DNA of 64,000 nt from Chalara sp. BL73. Its lineage: Eukaryota; Ascomycota; Leotiomycetes; Helotiales. Within the stretch, counting starts at the first letter, position 1. Each line of letters opens with the position of its first letter. The stretch lies in contig CAKJVC010000012.1 of assembly GCA_918026815.1 (NCBI GenBank), positions 2,480,001 to 2,544,000 of the forward strand. The letters are read 5' to 3'. The notes beneath the pieces are model-generated. The model saw nothing but the letters and a program-made list of their open reading frames with translations, did not search any database and was not told where the DNA came from. This document shows, one piece after another, positions 24,730-37,162 of this stretch. The position numbers and the translations under genes are program-made.

Positions 24730-26577
24730 ATGAGGAGAAGGATGCGGTCTCGCCAGTCCTTTTTGTTAATAGGACTTATAGCCTTCGTCGGGCTCTCATT
24801 ATATATTTTGCGATCATCCCCCGAGCCCCCTAAAGCCGGAGGCCCTCCTCCCATACCCGAATGGCCCAAGCAACATGAGCAAGAGCCTCTGGCTGATACA
24901 GAGAGTCATGTCGGCGAACCACATCCTATATGGCAGCTGCTGAAGGATGCAGAGAAGGATTTTTCTGCTCAGATGGAGAGACAATCTAAAACGCTGGGCG
25001 AAGCTGTGCAGGAATATAAACGACGATATGGAATTCCTCCTCCGCCCAACTTTGATAAGTGGTACGAATTTGCGAAGTCGAAAGGCGTTCAGATCATCGA
25101 TGACTATGACTTGATACACCAGTCCCTAACGCCATTCTGGGGGCTTAAACCTGCAACGATAAGAGCACGAGCAAAGGAGGCAATGGGTTTCAATAATAAT
25201 TTATTGGCGGTGTTGATTAGGAAAGGGAAAGTGGCATATATGGATGGAGGTGGAGACTGGCAGAAAGAGGCTACGGAAGGGATGATGCAAGGCTTCATAA
25301 AATATTTGCCAGACATGGACTTATGCTTCAATATCCATGATGAGCCACGGGTGGTAGTCCCTTACGATGACCTGTCACGATTAGTAGCTACTGCAAAGGA
25401 TGTCAAGATGCCTGCTGCAAATGCTGTAGTTGCTCCAAGGAATTCATGGACAACACCTAGGGGAGAGATGACTGATCACATCAAGGAGGTGAAAACGACT
25501 CGATTCAATGTGTTTGCACACCAGCCGACATGGACTCATTCTAGGATTTCTTGCCCGCCAGATAGTCCAGCTAGATCTCTGGAGGATGGTATGAAAAAGG
25601 ATGGCCTTGCTAGTTATTCGAGGAGAGAACTGGGATTTGTCTACAACCAGACTGCCTTCTCAGATATCTGCAACTCTCCCTCGTTCAGCGAGACTTTTGG
25701 CTTCTTCGACCGCCCGAATGCTTTCAATATCGTACACGACCTCTTCCCGATATTCTCACAATCGAAGATCTCTTCTTTCAATGACATTATATACCCATCA
25801 CCGTGGTACTGGTATGGGAAAGTTGCTTATGATGAAGGAAAGGACATGGCATGGGAGAAGAAGGAGAACAAGTTCTATTGGCGAGGGTCTACCACTGGAG
25901 GATTCAGCCGAAACGGTGGTTGGCGCCGTCAACATCGTCAGCGTGTTGTGCAAAAGATCAACTCAGTGGGGCAAGCCAAAATACTTATCAACAAAGGCGA
26001 AGAAGGTGCCCCAGAAGATTGGCAAGTCAGAGAAGTTCCCCGAAGCGACTTCAAGGACATCTTCGATATTTTCTTTTCCATGGTAGGACAGTGCGATCCG
26101 GGAGATTGTGAAGCACAAAAACAATTTTTCACAATCAAAAAGCAGGTTAAGCAACAGGATGCTTGGAAGTACAAATATCTTCTTGATGTGGATGGCAACG
26201 CATTTAGCGGCCGTTTCTATGCGTTCTTGAAAAGCAAAAGCTTAGTGTATAAGCTAGCGGTCTTCAGAGAATGGCACGCGGAGTGGTTGAAGCCGTGGGT
26301 GCACTTTATTCCTTTAAGCTTGAGAGGTGACGAATGGGTTGAGGCTGTGAGGTGGTTTGCTGGTGAGGCAACTGGCAAGAAAGAGGCAGAAAAAATAGCA
26401 CTTCAAGGAAGAGGTTGGGCGGATAAGGTCTTGAGGAATGAGGATCTGGAGGTCTGGTTCTTCAGATTATTGCTTGAGTAAGTTTCCTGAAATTCAAATA
26501 TCCAACATCACTAATTGGTATCCAGGTATGGAAGAGTTGTCGACGATGAAAGAGAATCCATAGGGTTCAGTCTCTAA
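24730..26577 (+). CDS. Cap10-like glycosyltransferase family 90 type II membrane protein
   Basis: Exons 24730-26477 and 26526-26577 give 599 residues. The start is the first ATG of the frame, which puts a single hydrophobic anchor (SFLLIGLIAFVGLSLYIL, about residues 10-27) after a basic MRRRMRSRQ, the usual type II Golgi topology. A Pro-rich stem follows. The luminal part carries GT90/CAP10 landmarks: FNIHDEPRVVVPYDDL, KFYWRGSTTGGFSRNGGWRR near residue 380, and KYKYLLDVDGNAFSGRFYAF near residue 480. In Cryptococcus, Cap10 relatives act in capsule glycan assembly (Cxt1 is a xylosyltransferase); in filamentous ascomycetes the acceptor is usually unknown. The short second exon supplies EYGRVVDDERESIGFSL and the stop. 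Confidence 0.9.
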
Positions 26578-27559
26578 TACCTACACGGCGAATAGTTGTG
26601 TTGTAACAATAACGTATATTTATTGGTATCCTCGGATTGAAGGATCTTGTCACGAACTATGGGGTAGAAGGTTGGCGTTATTGAGCGCGATTTGCGGGCT
26701 ACGGATCCGTTTGTATGTCTAATATACCCAAAAGTCATTCTAACCACTCTCCCTTTTACCTGTTCTTTTGACAAGGCGTGAAATAATTAAATCTACTACT
26801 ACTTGACACTTATCTCTGAAGCGGACTAGCGTCTGCATCTTCAAAGCTGTTCCATCATAGCTGGTTATTTCTTTGGAGGCTTGCACTACTTCCGATCAAT
26901 TTAACTTGAATAACGCTGAGAAGCAGTGGTCTGCAATTGCTACCCCCTTGTTAAAAAGAAGGCGGAAGCGGAAAGATATTGACTAGAATTAAAAGCGGCC
27001 ATTTATTTGAGTATCATTTGTCAAGGACAAGATTTACTTGAATCCAGGGTTTAGACATGCTGGAGATAAGTCTCGGACGTTGCGAGGTAAGGAATAGGCG
27101 TGGAGATGGGCTTGCCGGGCTACGTCCATATGGCATTTCTTGATTTAGCATTGGTCTATAGACTCTACAAGGTGGCGTATCACATATATCTCAGAGATGC
27201 TGTAGAAAACAATCCTTAGTCATGTGTTCTGTTTGAGGTTTTGCTTCTCCCATGTTGTTGCTTCAGCCGTTGTTGGTTGCGCAGGTGTACTTTTACTGAT
27301 CCTTTGGAGTCAGAGCTGAGCGCTTTTCCCTTGCTTTCGTTATAGTCTTTTGTAAACGGGGGTGCATATCCAACAGACTGCAGGGCGGCTCCAATTCCAG
27401 GCGAGCAGGGTTTCGTCGAGCTCTCTCCGCGATGTGGTACTCATTCACTGGGCATGCTTATCACCATTCTGCAGAAATATGTCTCACTCGACGAGGCTGA
27501 AGAGAAGGCAAACTGATATCTTGCAGTCTGTTCCTTGAAACTGTTTCATTGATGTAAGA
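26578..27559. other. Gene-poor interval
   Basis: No credible ORF, repeat or RNA gene was recognised between the GT90 gene and the decayed coding remnants that follow. Confidence 0.3.
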
Positions 27560-28500
27560 TATGATCCTACGGTGCCTTCCAAATTCTTTGGAGGTAGTTA
27601 TTGTGGTTGAGAAGTGGAATATCTGCAGCATCATCTTTGCGCTTATTATCTGATGTCAACCCAAGAGACAGCAACGAAATAGCAATACCAATCTCGTTCG
27701 ATAAAGGACTCCAACACGGGGGAGGCTCAAGAAGCATTGGGCCTTCCTGTGGGAACAGTTCACGAAACTTTGCAAAGGTGTGCCGATGAAGACACTTATG
27801 ATGGGAATTCGGTTGCATCAATTACTATCACTAACCCTTCCGCCTCAATTCCGCCACCACCATCCATAATTTCATCTTACGCTGCACGTTTAAAATTTTA
27901 TATGGTCCAGATGAAGATCTAGTAACAGCTCTAAGGATCATAAGTCGACATGAGATGTCAGATGACCCTTTCTGGGTATGTGTCCGTCTTGTACATCCGC
28001 AGACAGCGCCAGGAATTACGGCCCTATGCCAGGATCTCCAAAACTTGAATAATGTGCTCAACCTACCGTATCGCACACGATATTTTTCAATTGGAAATTG
28101 GTATCACGGAGAGGCAACCCTGTTATCTATGTGCATGGCTGAGTTTATGACATGGAATTAGCCGTTTACATCTTTCGACTTGATTGAAACAGGAAATATT
28201 CATCTTGGAAGTCGAAAAAGGAGGATATTATACGGCTTTTGGTGGCGGCGGAGAAGAGCTGGCTGTTGCTGAAGCTGTTGATTCTCTCTGTTCCACAACC
28301 AATGAAACAGAACACTTTCAACGAACTTCCCCAGAGGCTGGATGGACTGATTGGCGCATCCTAAAAGCAATGTGGAGGAAACATTGGCTAGACAAATCGA
28401 AGCTGAAGGCGCGCTCGCAAGAGGTACCTCCTTCCATTTCTGATCGTCCATATCAAGCTAATGTTTGGGACTGCTCGGGAACAAGCTAGAATCCATCAGG
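27560..28500 (+). pseudogene. Possible decayed coding region (fragmentary open frames)
   Basis: Several adjoining open stretches switch frame within about 900 bp. One, near 27890-28161, reads KILYGPDEDLVTALRIISRH and then MSDDPFWVCVRLVHPQTAPG before a stop; the next, 28184-28489, reads EIFILEVEKGGYYTAFGGGG and later WTDWRILKAMWRKHWLDKSK. Composition looks protein-like rather than random, but I could not link the pieces with convincing introns, and no family was recognised. A degenerating gene or an unusually spliced one are both possible. Confidence 0.3.
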
Positions 28501-28599
28501 AGAAATCCGCTCATTCACAAGCATAAAACTCTCAGATCAATGATTCACCCTGGGAAACACCCATACAAAAAGGGAGTCTTCATCCACCGATTCTCAAAG

Positions 28600-29032
28600 G
28601 TATGGGTGAGCGTGGGGCTAGACTATGCACCGTTGCTCTCCTGGGAATCGCAGGTTTAGCGCTCACAGCCTTGCCTGCATAGAAATGTGTACCGCCAGAG
28701 AACCCCAGCCATTCGACAGCAACTTTTGGTCTATCCTATCTTCCATGGTTGTTAACTTTGCTAGCCTTTACTGCACGATTATCCCTCGCCTCTAGCAGTA
28801 GAAAATCGAAATCGGTGGGAATAGCTTGTTGTACATTTTGCTTAGTTTAGGCTTTCTCGCGGCACTGGTTACAGCTATTTGCCATCCCTACCGGGCCCGG
28901 GCAAGCGCAATGCTTATATATCTTTTGAGCGTAGCACAGCTAGCAAATACTATGTTGCTAATTAAGGGTTCGGTGCAGAAGATTCTGATTCAGAGCGATG
29001 AGCTCACAGAATTGAGACGATGCGGAAAGTAA
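28600..29032 (+). pseudogene. Possible remnant of a membrane-protein gene
   Basis: Hydrophobic stretches lie in succession but in different frames with stops between them: LCTVALLGIAGLALTALPA near 28615-28680, LSYLPWLLTLLAFTARLSLA near 28730-28790, and LLYILLSLGFLAALVTAI then SAMLIYLLSVAQLANTMLLI in the frame ending at 29032. This is what an ancient multi-pass membrane gene broken by indels would look like. No family is assignable, and splicing has not been excluded. Confidence 0.3.
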
Positions 29033-29309
29033 TAGGATAGCGGCTCTTAAAAAGGGGCGCAAGCGAGAAGATTACTCCACCATCCCGACTATGTCAAGTG
29101 CTTGATCACTCAAAGCACTTGTTTATATTCCGGCACCTCTAGGGGCCGAAGGAAAATGCAAGCTAATCCTAACTGTCAAGGATTGTCTTAAGCGCAAGAC
29201 AGTTCTTAGCTGCCTAGTCATATATCAAATGTTAACCTCTCGAAATATAGCAAATGGTAGGAATACAGTCATCTTACATGCTATACAATGTAATTTACAT
29301 GCCCATCTA

Positions 29310-30942
29310 TTAATGTACATCGCCACCAAAACCAACCGGTCGCCTCTTCCCATCACTTTCCGGAACTATAGCCATAGCCTTATAGACTTTCCCCATTCCG
29401 CTCCCACCCCTATCGATCAGCCTCTTCCATGCACCATCCACGCTCTTCTTCTTCTCCACATCACTCATTCCTTTCATTAACATCTCTGCCCTCTCCTTGA
29501 TCCCCATTCCCAGCAAAAATGCTCCCTGCTCAACCGGGCCGTGGGCCTCCACTCCAGGAGAAGCACCCAGCGCTGCATCCGCAAGAGCAATAAAATCTAC
29601 ATCCGCCGAAATATCCACTAGTCCCGGGCTTGAAAGTGGCGACACCCGTCTATGCTCCCTTATCCCCCTCAACGAGTTCGTAGGAATAGTATCAGCAGGT
29701 CCGTAGTCCAGGATTATAGCCGCCCCTGACGGGCTGGATTTTGGAGCTTCGTTCGAGCCCCCGATTCTCCGCGCGAATTCCTGTGCGTAGGCGTGCGATT
29801 CGGGGGAGACTTCGATCAAGGAGCCGGGTGTGGATTTGAGGGCGCGGTAGCGGGGAGAGATCTCGGGAAGGTACAGGCTGTGTGGGGTGGATGACTTGGA
29901 GAGCGTGAGCTGAAATTCTGGTACTGGAAGATGTTGCTCGGATTTTGGAGTGTTTAGGGAAGAGTGAGTTGCGTCCTCGGGGGTAGGTGAGACGACCATT
30001 TCTCGCCATTGCGGGCCTTTTTGCTTGGTGATACCCGGCGCAAGACGGTATTCTCCTGTTGGTGTCCTTATGGTTTCTTGAGATGCTTCGGAGGGAGCTA
30101 CAGATTGGAATGCGTGGATTGGGAGGGCGTCGAAGAACTCATGGGCCACAATGAATGGACTTTTGTCACCATCTAAATCAATTAGTACTATCCAAGATTC
30201 TTCCGGCCATAGAAACTCACCTGATGGGATGAAACGTATATTTTCTGTCCATATAATTGGGATATTTGCGTATTTGCTCGTACTTTGAAACCCAATAGAC
30301 GTCTCAGACATAGGAGCATCACCGCACAAAAGCTGTTTCTGAGTGTCTCTCAATGCAGGACTTGCTTCAACCAAGTAAACAGCCTCAATACTGCTTGCCA
30401 TAGGCTTAAAATTTCGTATTGTCTACGAACATCAGCTACTGTTACATCTGGCCACGTCCTAGGACATACTCGTAATATATCATCCATAAGCGTTCCTCTC
30501 CCGGGACCAATCTCCACCAGCTCTATGCCCTTGCTTTTCCTACCCTGCGCCATCCATTCTGCTACAAACCATATACCTATGAGCTCTCCAAAAACTTGGG
30601 AGATTTCTGGGGACGTGATAAAGTCTCCTTTTGTGCCGAATTGGTCGCGGCCTTCTTGTTTGGAGGTGTAGTAGCCACCTATGTCTGAGGTCAAGCACAT
30701 TCGCATGAACGCTGCTAATGGAATTGGTCCTGTTGCCTATCGAAGGGTTAGCATCGGTGGTTCACCCGATTAGGAGTAGAAAATAGTACTGAAATTGCTT
30801 CAGAGAGCTGTTTTGCCAGTGGTGTAGTCCATTGTCTCATGTCTGTTGAAGACCATCTTATGCCCGCCCAAGCTGGTACATATTTACACCTCGCAGAGCT
30901 TCGTAGCAAACTACGAGCCTGAAATGACACAATTGACCTCAT
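29310..30942 (-). CDS. NDUFAF7: NDUFAF7/MidA-type protein arginine methyltransferase, complex I assembly
   Basis: Exons 30942-30790, 30736-30470, 30422-30221 and 30172-29310 give 494 residues. The N-terminus ([20 protein letters not shown]) is a typical mitochondrial presequence. The DUF185/MidA fold follows: [40 protein letters not shown], and the SAM-binding [18 protein letters not shown] with GPGRG at about 128-132. Downstream are [27 protein letters not shown] and a VDFIALAD segment. In other eukaryotes the enzyme dimethylates an arginine of the complex I subunit NDUFS2 in the matrix. A loop of about 60 residues rich in Ser/Thr/Pro separates the HEFFDALP block from the next conserved block, as often in fungi. 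Its start lies 157 bp from the start of the divergent kinase gene. Confidence 0.93.
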
Positions 30943-31099
30943 TTCAGCAGTCAGTTCCTGTTACCGCTGCATAGTTGCGTGGTTGACAATTGCATCTAGA
31001 AATAAAGTGGAGATGCAAGGCTGACGTTCAAAAAATATCCGACCAGAGCCTTGACAACCATCACATATTCTATCTTGTAACCTAACTATCGAAATTAAG
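30943..31099. promoter_or_regulatory. Compact bidirectional promoter, NDUFAF7 / CDK11-like kinase
   Basis: Only 157 bp separate the two divergent start codons, so the two genes must share or interleave their control elements and leaders. No specific motif is called. Confidence 0.6.
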
Positions 31100-32546
31100 A
31101 TGGCAAGCAAGATAAAGTCTCGCTGGGCAGACGATGAAGAAGATGCAAAAATAGACGCACAGCGCAAACGCGAGAAAGAGGAGAAGAAACGCGTGAAAGC
31201 TGAGAAGCAGCGCAAAGCAGACGAAGCAGCTGCAGCAGCTCAAGCCGCCGCTGCCCAACAAGCCGCTCAGTCGGAGCAAGAACCCTCCTCTCGTCCCTCA
31301 AAGCGGCGGAAACTGTCTCCAGAACCAAACATTGGGGAAGAGAAGAAAGAATTGAGCCCAACGAAGCTCCTGCGGTTCCCTGGCGGGAAATGGAAGAAAT
31401 GTAGGAGCGTGGAAGACTACGAGAAGCTGAATGATATAGAGGAGGGAGCTTATGGATGGGTTTCTAGGGCGAAGGATAGTGTGACAGGCAAAGTTGTTGC
31501 GCTGAAGAGGTTGAAGATGGAGAACGTGCAGGATGGAGTGCCTGTTACTGGGTTACGAGAGATACAGACATTAATGGACTGTGAGCATCCCAATATCGTT
31601 ACACTGCAAGAGGTGGTGGTTGGAGAGGATACAAGTAAGATTGAGAAGTATGTCCCCCCTCTCCAAATTTCAATGCAAAAGCTAATGCGAGAAAAAAAGT
31701 ATATTCCTCGTCCTCGACTTCCTTGAGCACGATCTCAAAACCCTGCTCGAAGAAATGTCTGAACCCTTCCTCACCTCCGAAATAAAAACACTTCTCCTCC
31801 AACTCGTCTCCGGTGTCTCCTACCTGCACACGAACTGGATCCTGCACCGAGATCTCAAGACCTCCAATCTCCTCCTCAACAACCGCGGTCAGCTCAAAAT
31901 CGCAGACTTCGGCATGGCGCGCTACTTCGGCGACCCTCCACCAAAACTCACACAGCTAGTCGTGACACTATGGTACCGAGCGCCGGAGCTGCTGCTAGGC
32001 GCGGAACGGTATGGCACAGCAGTGGATATGTGGAGCGTGGGGTGTATTTTTGGGGAGTTGTTAACGAAAGAGCCGCTCTTGCAAGGAAAGAATGAGGTTG
32101 ATGAGCTCTCTAAGATCTTCGAGCTCTGCGGGATACCTACCGAGACCTCATGGCCGGGCTTCAAGCGTCTACCGAACGCTCGCTCGCTGCGGTTGCCCAA
32201 GAACCCGGCTTCTCAAGGAAGCGTGATAAGGGCGAAATTCCCGTTCTTGACGGGCGCCGGCGCGGCGTTGTTGGTTAGCCTGCTGGAGCTGAATCCGGCG
32301 AAGAGACCCGGCGCGCAAGAGGTGCTGGACCATCCGTTCTTCAGGGAAGATCCGAAGCCGAAGAGCACGGAGATGTTCCCTACTTTTCCCAGCAAAGCAG
32401 GGCAAGAAAAGAGAAGAAGAAGGGTTACGCCAAATGCGCCTGTGCGAGGAAAGGTTCCTGAGATCGGAGCTACCGATTTCAGCGGGATCTTTGCCGGAAG
32501 GGAAGACGAGGAGAAGGGCGGTGGGTTTTCGTTGAAATTGATATGA
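31100..32546 (+). CDS. CDK11/PITSLRE-type cyclin-dependent kinase
   Basis: Exons 31100-31647 and 31700-32546 give 464 residues, joined AA|T to restore KIENIFLVLDFLEHDLKTLL. An N-terminal Lys/Glu/Ala-rich coiled stretch (residues 10-60) precedes a nuclear-localisation-like SKRRK. The kinase domain follows from about residue 105: glycine loop IEEGAYGWV, catalytic VVALKRLK with Lys136, cyclin-binding helix PVTGLRE (the family's PITSLRE) with Glu154, HRDLKTSNLL with Asp234, and DFGMAR with Asp252; VTLWYRAPELLLG and FKRLPNA complete it. CDK11 relatives act with cyclin L in transcription and splicing control in the nucleus. The N-terminal extension is much shorter than in animals. The C-terminal tail is basic then Gly-rich (GGGFSLKLI). 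Confidence 0.93.
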
Positions 32547-33141
32547 GCGGCATATCTATTGAGGATGGATGTGATATTTATATCATATCATATCCTATAC
32601 CGACATCTCCGGAGGCATAAATGCTATATCTCTGCAGCTATGGCTACCACACCACAAAGCCAGTTCTCAAGAGGGAAAAGTATGTTGACGAACTTATCCC
32701 GAATTGACGACAAGGAGTCAGCAATGGATGATCACATAGCCTGTTTGTGTGCACATCACAGCACATACAACGAACCTATACTGTAGTCGTTGAAACTGAA
32801 TGCTTGGACATATCTCAAGGTGTGGATTTTATATTGAGCAGCTAGACATGCCCTCAAAATGTATAATAGTAGATGACAGAATATTGACCTTGGTTCAAGC
32901 ATACTAAATATGATTTTGTCCCGTAGTAGCTTAATAAATATTCTTTCTCATTCTCATTACATTTGACTAGATAGCCGCTAACTATGCATCCTCAAAACCC
33001 CCATAATACATGGCCGTAAAAATATCCAGAACACCATATCCCCTTCCCAGCCTTTTATAATGAGTGTCGTTGTGATGTTTCCACCATGTCAGAAATTTCC
33101 AATTATGCATCCGGTCCTCTTACATCGCCAATTTAAATCAT
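32547..33141. other. Intergenic region between convergent genes
   Basis: AT-rich sequence between the 3' ends of the kinase gene and the minus-strand DUF7137-like gene; it should hold both terminators. No ORF or repeat was accepted. Confidence 0.35.
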
Positions 33142-34056
33142 CTACCAGATTATTCCCGTACCTCCGACGAACCACGTGAAGCTCAATATGGTGATAGCAC
33201 TAACACCAATCACCATGCCCAACGCTCTCCTCTCCATATCTCCAAACGCCCCACTACAGGTGATGCAGACAAATTCGTCGAGAGGCGTGTATGGTTGTGG
33301 GACATACATGCCAAAAGTGAATGTATTGAAAGTGGACAGGTATCCCGCTTGAGGCGTAGCAGAAATGCTGCTCGCCGCATCGTAGATAATGAGCGTGTAC
33401 GTTTCCGTAAGCAACGGGGCGCTCAACGCGGTCTGTTGATATGCCCCCGTATCCCACGTCACTGCCCCCGTGGCATTACCCACTGTCTGGTTCGCGGCCA
33501 AAGTATAGAGCTGCTGGTTAGCAGTGCAGGTCGCCACGATGTTGATCTGTGAGGGTGTTGCGAGGAGCGAGGTGTAGTTCCATGCAAATGTGACATAGTC
33601 GCCAATTTTGTAGAATGAAGTGGATAATGGGGCAGGTGTGATCATAGAGACTCCGCCAGCTGGGAGCCGTGCATCAAAGGTAGTTGAGGCTTTCTTGGTC
33701 GTTTTTGAGCTAGACTGGCTGCTTGTTTTTGAGCCTGATTGGGTACCTGTTGCTGTTGTGCCTCCCCTGGTATTACTCAATGATTTTATGGTTGTGGAGC
33801 TTTTGCCCGTCTCGGAGGGGGAGGAAGAATCCGATGAGCTGGTTCTTCGTGCTGATGCCGCTGGGCAAGTTAGTGTTTTTAACGTGTTTGGGATCTCGAA
33901 TCACCTACTTGTTGGCGTCGCACTATCACCACTGTCCTGCCGCACAACCAAAGAATCTAATTCCGGAAGCCATCTTGGCCACGGCCACGCAACTGCAAAT
34001 GTTGAGAGAAACAGAAGGATTAGGGAATATAGCGGCAGATTCGTTGAAGCCCTCAT
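33142..34056 (-). CDS. Secreted or membrane-anchored DUF7137-like protein
   Basis: Exons 34056-33909 and 33860-33142 give 288 residues. The N-terminus (MRASTNLPLYSLILLFLSTF, then AVAWPWPRW) is a clear signal peptide. A Ser/Thr-rich spacer (about residues 45-105), likely O-glycosylated, leads into a beta-rich domain: FYKIGDYVTFAWNYTSL, INIVATCTANQQLYTLA, AVTWDTGAY, LTETYTLIIYDA and FTFGMYVPQPYTPLDEFVCI. A C-terminal hydrophobic helix (MVIGVSAITILSFTWFVGG) could be a membrane anchor or a GPI signal. The layout resembles fungal proteins of the DUF7137 group, of unknown function. The signal peptide decided the start codon, since the frame stays open further upstream. Confidence 0.8.
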
Positions 34057-35218
34057 TGTGTATTGTGTGCTTCCAATTGCCCCCCTTTTCAGGTTTGTAA
34101 CCGTCTGCCGAGAAACAAACACCTCAGAAGAGCGTGGTATGTGTGACAGTTCAGAGGTAAGACTCAAGAGGGTCGGAGGATGCTCGAGAATGCTGTTTGT
34201 GTTCGGTTCCGTGGGCGTGGTCTCGTTTCGTGAGGATGCCGTCACCCAGTCAACTCCTTTCAATGGACCAATCCAGGCGAGAGCCTTCCAACAATCGATC
34301 TCCAGGCAAAATTATTAAGAATATGAACGTGTAGGCCGAGCGAGTGAGGCCGTTCTCTCTCCAAAACGAGGATAAATTGGAAAAACGAGGGTTGTTTGTT
34401 AGGGAAAGGAGAAATGACGATGAGGAAGGCAAGAATGTTGGATAAAATGAGTAGATTCCTGCTGAGAGGGAGGTTTCTTTTTGGGGGGCTTTACCAGGGC
34501 ATAAACAGGCATCAAGGCAACCAAAAACACACACACTGACCAGCTCGTAACCCCTGCATAATCCACCACTTTTACGCCCAAATTCTCGTGTTCCTCCTGG
34601 CCCTGTTCCCATTGGATCAAATCTCTGCCCACTGAACTGAAAATAGATGAGAATTGCCACTCCCGTGCTTCACCAAGACGTAAACTTTTACGAAGTCTCG
34701 CTTAATTGATGTATATATGTATGTGGTGAAAGAGAATCCCTAGCTCTCAAAAATCTCAAAAACAGATGAGAATTGTGGTCGCGATGGTAAACAGTCCAAG
34801 GTTGGCTTGGAGAGCTTATGGCCCATGATGAATCATAGAAGGTTTAGGTTAAAATGTCTCGGGAAGACTAGCAAATTCATGCAACACGTTAGACCTGTGT
34901 TAAAACCATCATGACCATGTTAGTGATCGGCCATCACTTACATCGGTGCTCAAATTCGGTGCAAGATGAATATCAGCATAGATATGCAGTCTGCTCTAGC
35001 CCGACAACCCTATGCCGCGATTCAGACAATGCCGTACTCCTGTCAGGAAACTTCACGATACGCTGTCACGAAAAAAGCTTTTGCCAAATAATATCGCTCA
35101 ATTTGGGATAATCTCTACAGCTTTGCAACGCAAGACATGGGCAATTTTGGGTTGCCTCCTCTCCCATACCAGAAACGCCATGCTAAGTCTGACAAGACAA
35201 GTTGCTGGGAAGAAGCGA
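34057..35218. other. Intergenic region
   Basis: This interval holds the upstream region of the DUF7137-like gene and the 3' side of the Usp gene. The minus-strand frame 34660-34250 is Ser/Phe-rich low-quality sequence overlapping the leader and is not accepted as a gene. Confidence 0.3.
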
Positions 35219-37162
35219 TCACGGCCGAGGAGTCTGGTCTCCATCGTCCTCATCATCTCCTTCATCATCCTTACTTTTATTCGAGCCAAGCGAATCCGCC
35301 CTGTCTCTAGACTGGCTTCTCGACAACGCCGCAGCTTCGTCCACTTCCATTTCATGGAGTTTCTTCTTCTTTTCTTCTGTCGGCGATATTTCACCCTCAT
35401 CGCCCCCTTTCCCAAGAAGTGTGCTGCCACTTGTTACCTCAAACTCCCCCTCTTCACTGCTTTCATCGCTGTACTCATCTCCGCTCCCTACCTCGCTCTC
35501 GGTTCGAACAGAACTAGCCGATTGCTTGTGTTTTTCTAGAGCCTCTAGAATATGGCCTGCACCAGTTGCATTGAAGCTATTTGTTTGAGCTTGTTTCCTT
35601 GCCCGTTCAACATCTAGTTCGGTGACCGGTACATCTCGCCCTAGCGCTTCAGCAACAGCTTGTGCCTCTATCTCCTCAGGATTTGCAGGCTCAAAAACAC
35701 TGCTATCTTTTGATTCTCTTCTAGATTCATGGCTCGAAACGCCACTGCCTTTCAAGATCCGTGCATAGTCTTGCCGTGATGGATCAGCATCTCTTTTGCT
35801 CTTCTTCTTCTGACGCTTTTCAGGCGGTCGAACTACAACTACTGGGACAGGCGAATACTGCAAACACCATTTTGAGAAGGAGTTCCGGTTGGCAACAAGG
35901 CCTTGAAATCCTGCAAGACTCCGACCTTTACTGCCAACAATCAGCATTGCTGGCGAATACAACTGAATCTGCATAGAAATTAGTGAGCAAGGCCAGAGGT
36001 AACAGCCAAGAACAGTGGAAATAGAACGTACCATCTTGAGAATAGTGCTGTGCAATTTACCCACCGCAAACTCTAATGTGATACCAATAGCTCTATCCTG
36101 ATCGATCTCACTTTTCTTCTGTATCTTCTCCATCGTTTCCTGGGCTTCCTGTCGATACCCTTTATCTGGCAGTTTGGGACCCTTAAGAACTTTGTCGTCC
36201 TTATCCAAGACTTGAACGCATACAATCTCATCTCCGTCATCAACAAGTTCATTTAAAAGCCATGTCAAAGCATCATCGGAGTATTCATGCTCATCTAAGC
36301 CAACCATAAATGTACGAGACTGCCTCTTGAACTGATGTCCTTGATGCTTGACATTGAGTGTATATGAAACGATGTTGTTTGCTGTTGTCTCTCCATCTGT
36401 GAAGTTATCGAATGATACGTGATGCCTATATCTTCTTTTTTTCGATCTTGTTAGCTCAAGCCCCATCCTGGGTTCCGATATTTTAGGTGCAGCTCTATAA
36501 AGATGCAGCATTTATAGGAACGCAACCCGTGCAGACTATAAATTTACATCTTCAGAAGGATAACATGCAGCGCTTGTGGATGAGGGAGACTTGGACTGCT
36601 CTTTCCATAAAATTTGGATATGCAGGAAATGTTGGCAGACACCATGCGCTCCCATCTGATCATCTATGTTCATGCTACGGTTCATGAACTGTGGGCGCCA
36701 TCAAATATCGGCAATCCTACATTGCTTACTCATTTGATACGGTCATACATGATAAAAAAATTGTGGGTTATGAAAGGAAAGACGCTTACCCAGGTCTCGA
36801 AGGAGACAGAGGCCGCGAACGAGCTCGAGAGTCTTTTTTAGACGTCTGCGCCCCTGCTATAGATATTCTTTTTGGTGGTGCAGCTGGTAGGCTGAATGAA
36901 ATCTGAGATTGTAGAGATGGCCGTGAAGTATGCCGACTGTGGTTTGCTGCTACATGCTCCATGATAGGATGTAGAAGTGGCACATACGGGGGTGATTCGG
37001 CTAATGGTGGAGGTGATGGACTCGATTTGGGGGATCTAGGAACATTGTTAATTCTATAATATCGGAATCTGTTCACAATTTTGAGGATGCTAACCTCTGA
37101 GCCAGGCTTGACTGGGAGAGAGGCGGACTGGAGAGTGGAGATGGTGTTGTTGGAAGAGACAT
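35219..37162 (-). CDS. Universal stress protein (UspA) domain protein
   Basis: Exons 37162-37095, 37035-36790, 36494-36032 and 35968-35219 give 508 residues. The first two exons are disordered Ser/Pro/Arg-rich sequence (MSLPTTPSPLSSPPLSQSSL). The Usp domain spans about residues 160-310: SRTFMVGLDEHEYSDDALTW, DGDEIVCVQVLDKDDK, GITLEFAVGKLHSTILKM, then across an intron IQLYSPAMLIVGSKGRSLAG and SFSKWCLQYSPVPVVVVRP. GSKGRS...SFSK fits the Gly-rich nucleotide-binding motif of ATP-binding Usp proteins. The long C-terminal tail is acidic and Ser/Lys-rich. The 63-bp third intron (36031-35969) is a multiple of three with no stop, so retention would insert 21 residues into the fold. The 295-bp second intron is unusually long here. 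Confidence 0.88.

Noticed and set aside
34250..34660. 136-codon minus-strand ORF upstream of the DUF7137-like gene.
   Set aside because: It overlaps the likely leader, starts without a clear context and shows biased composition.
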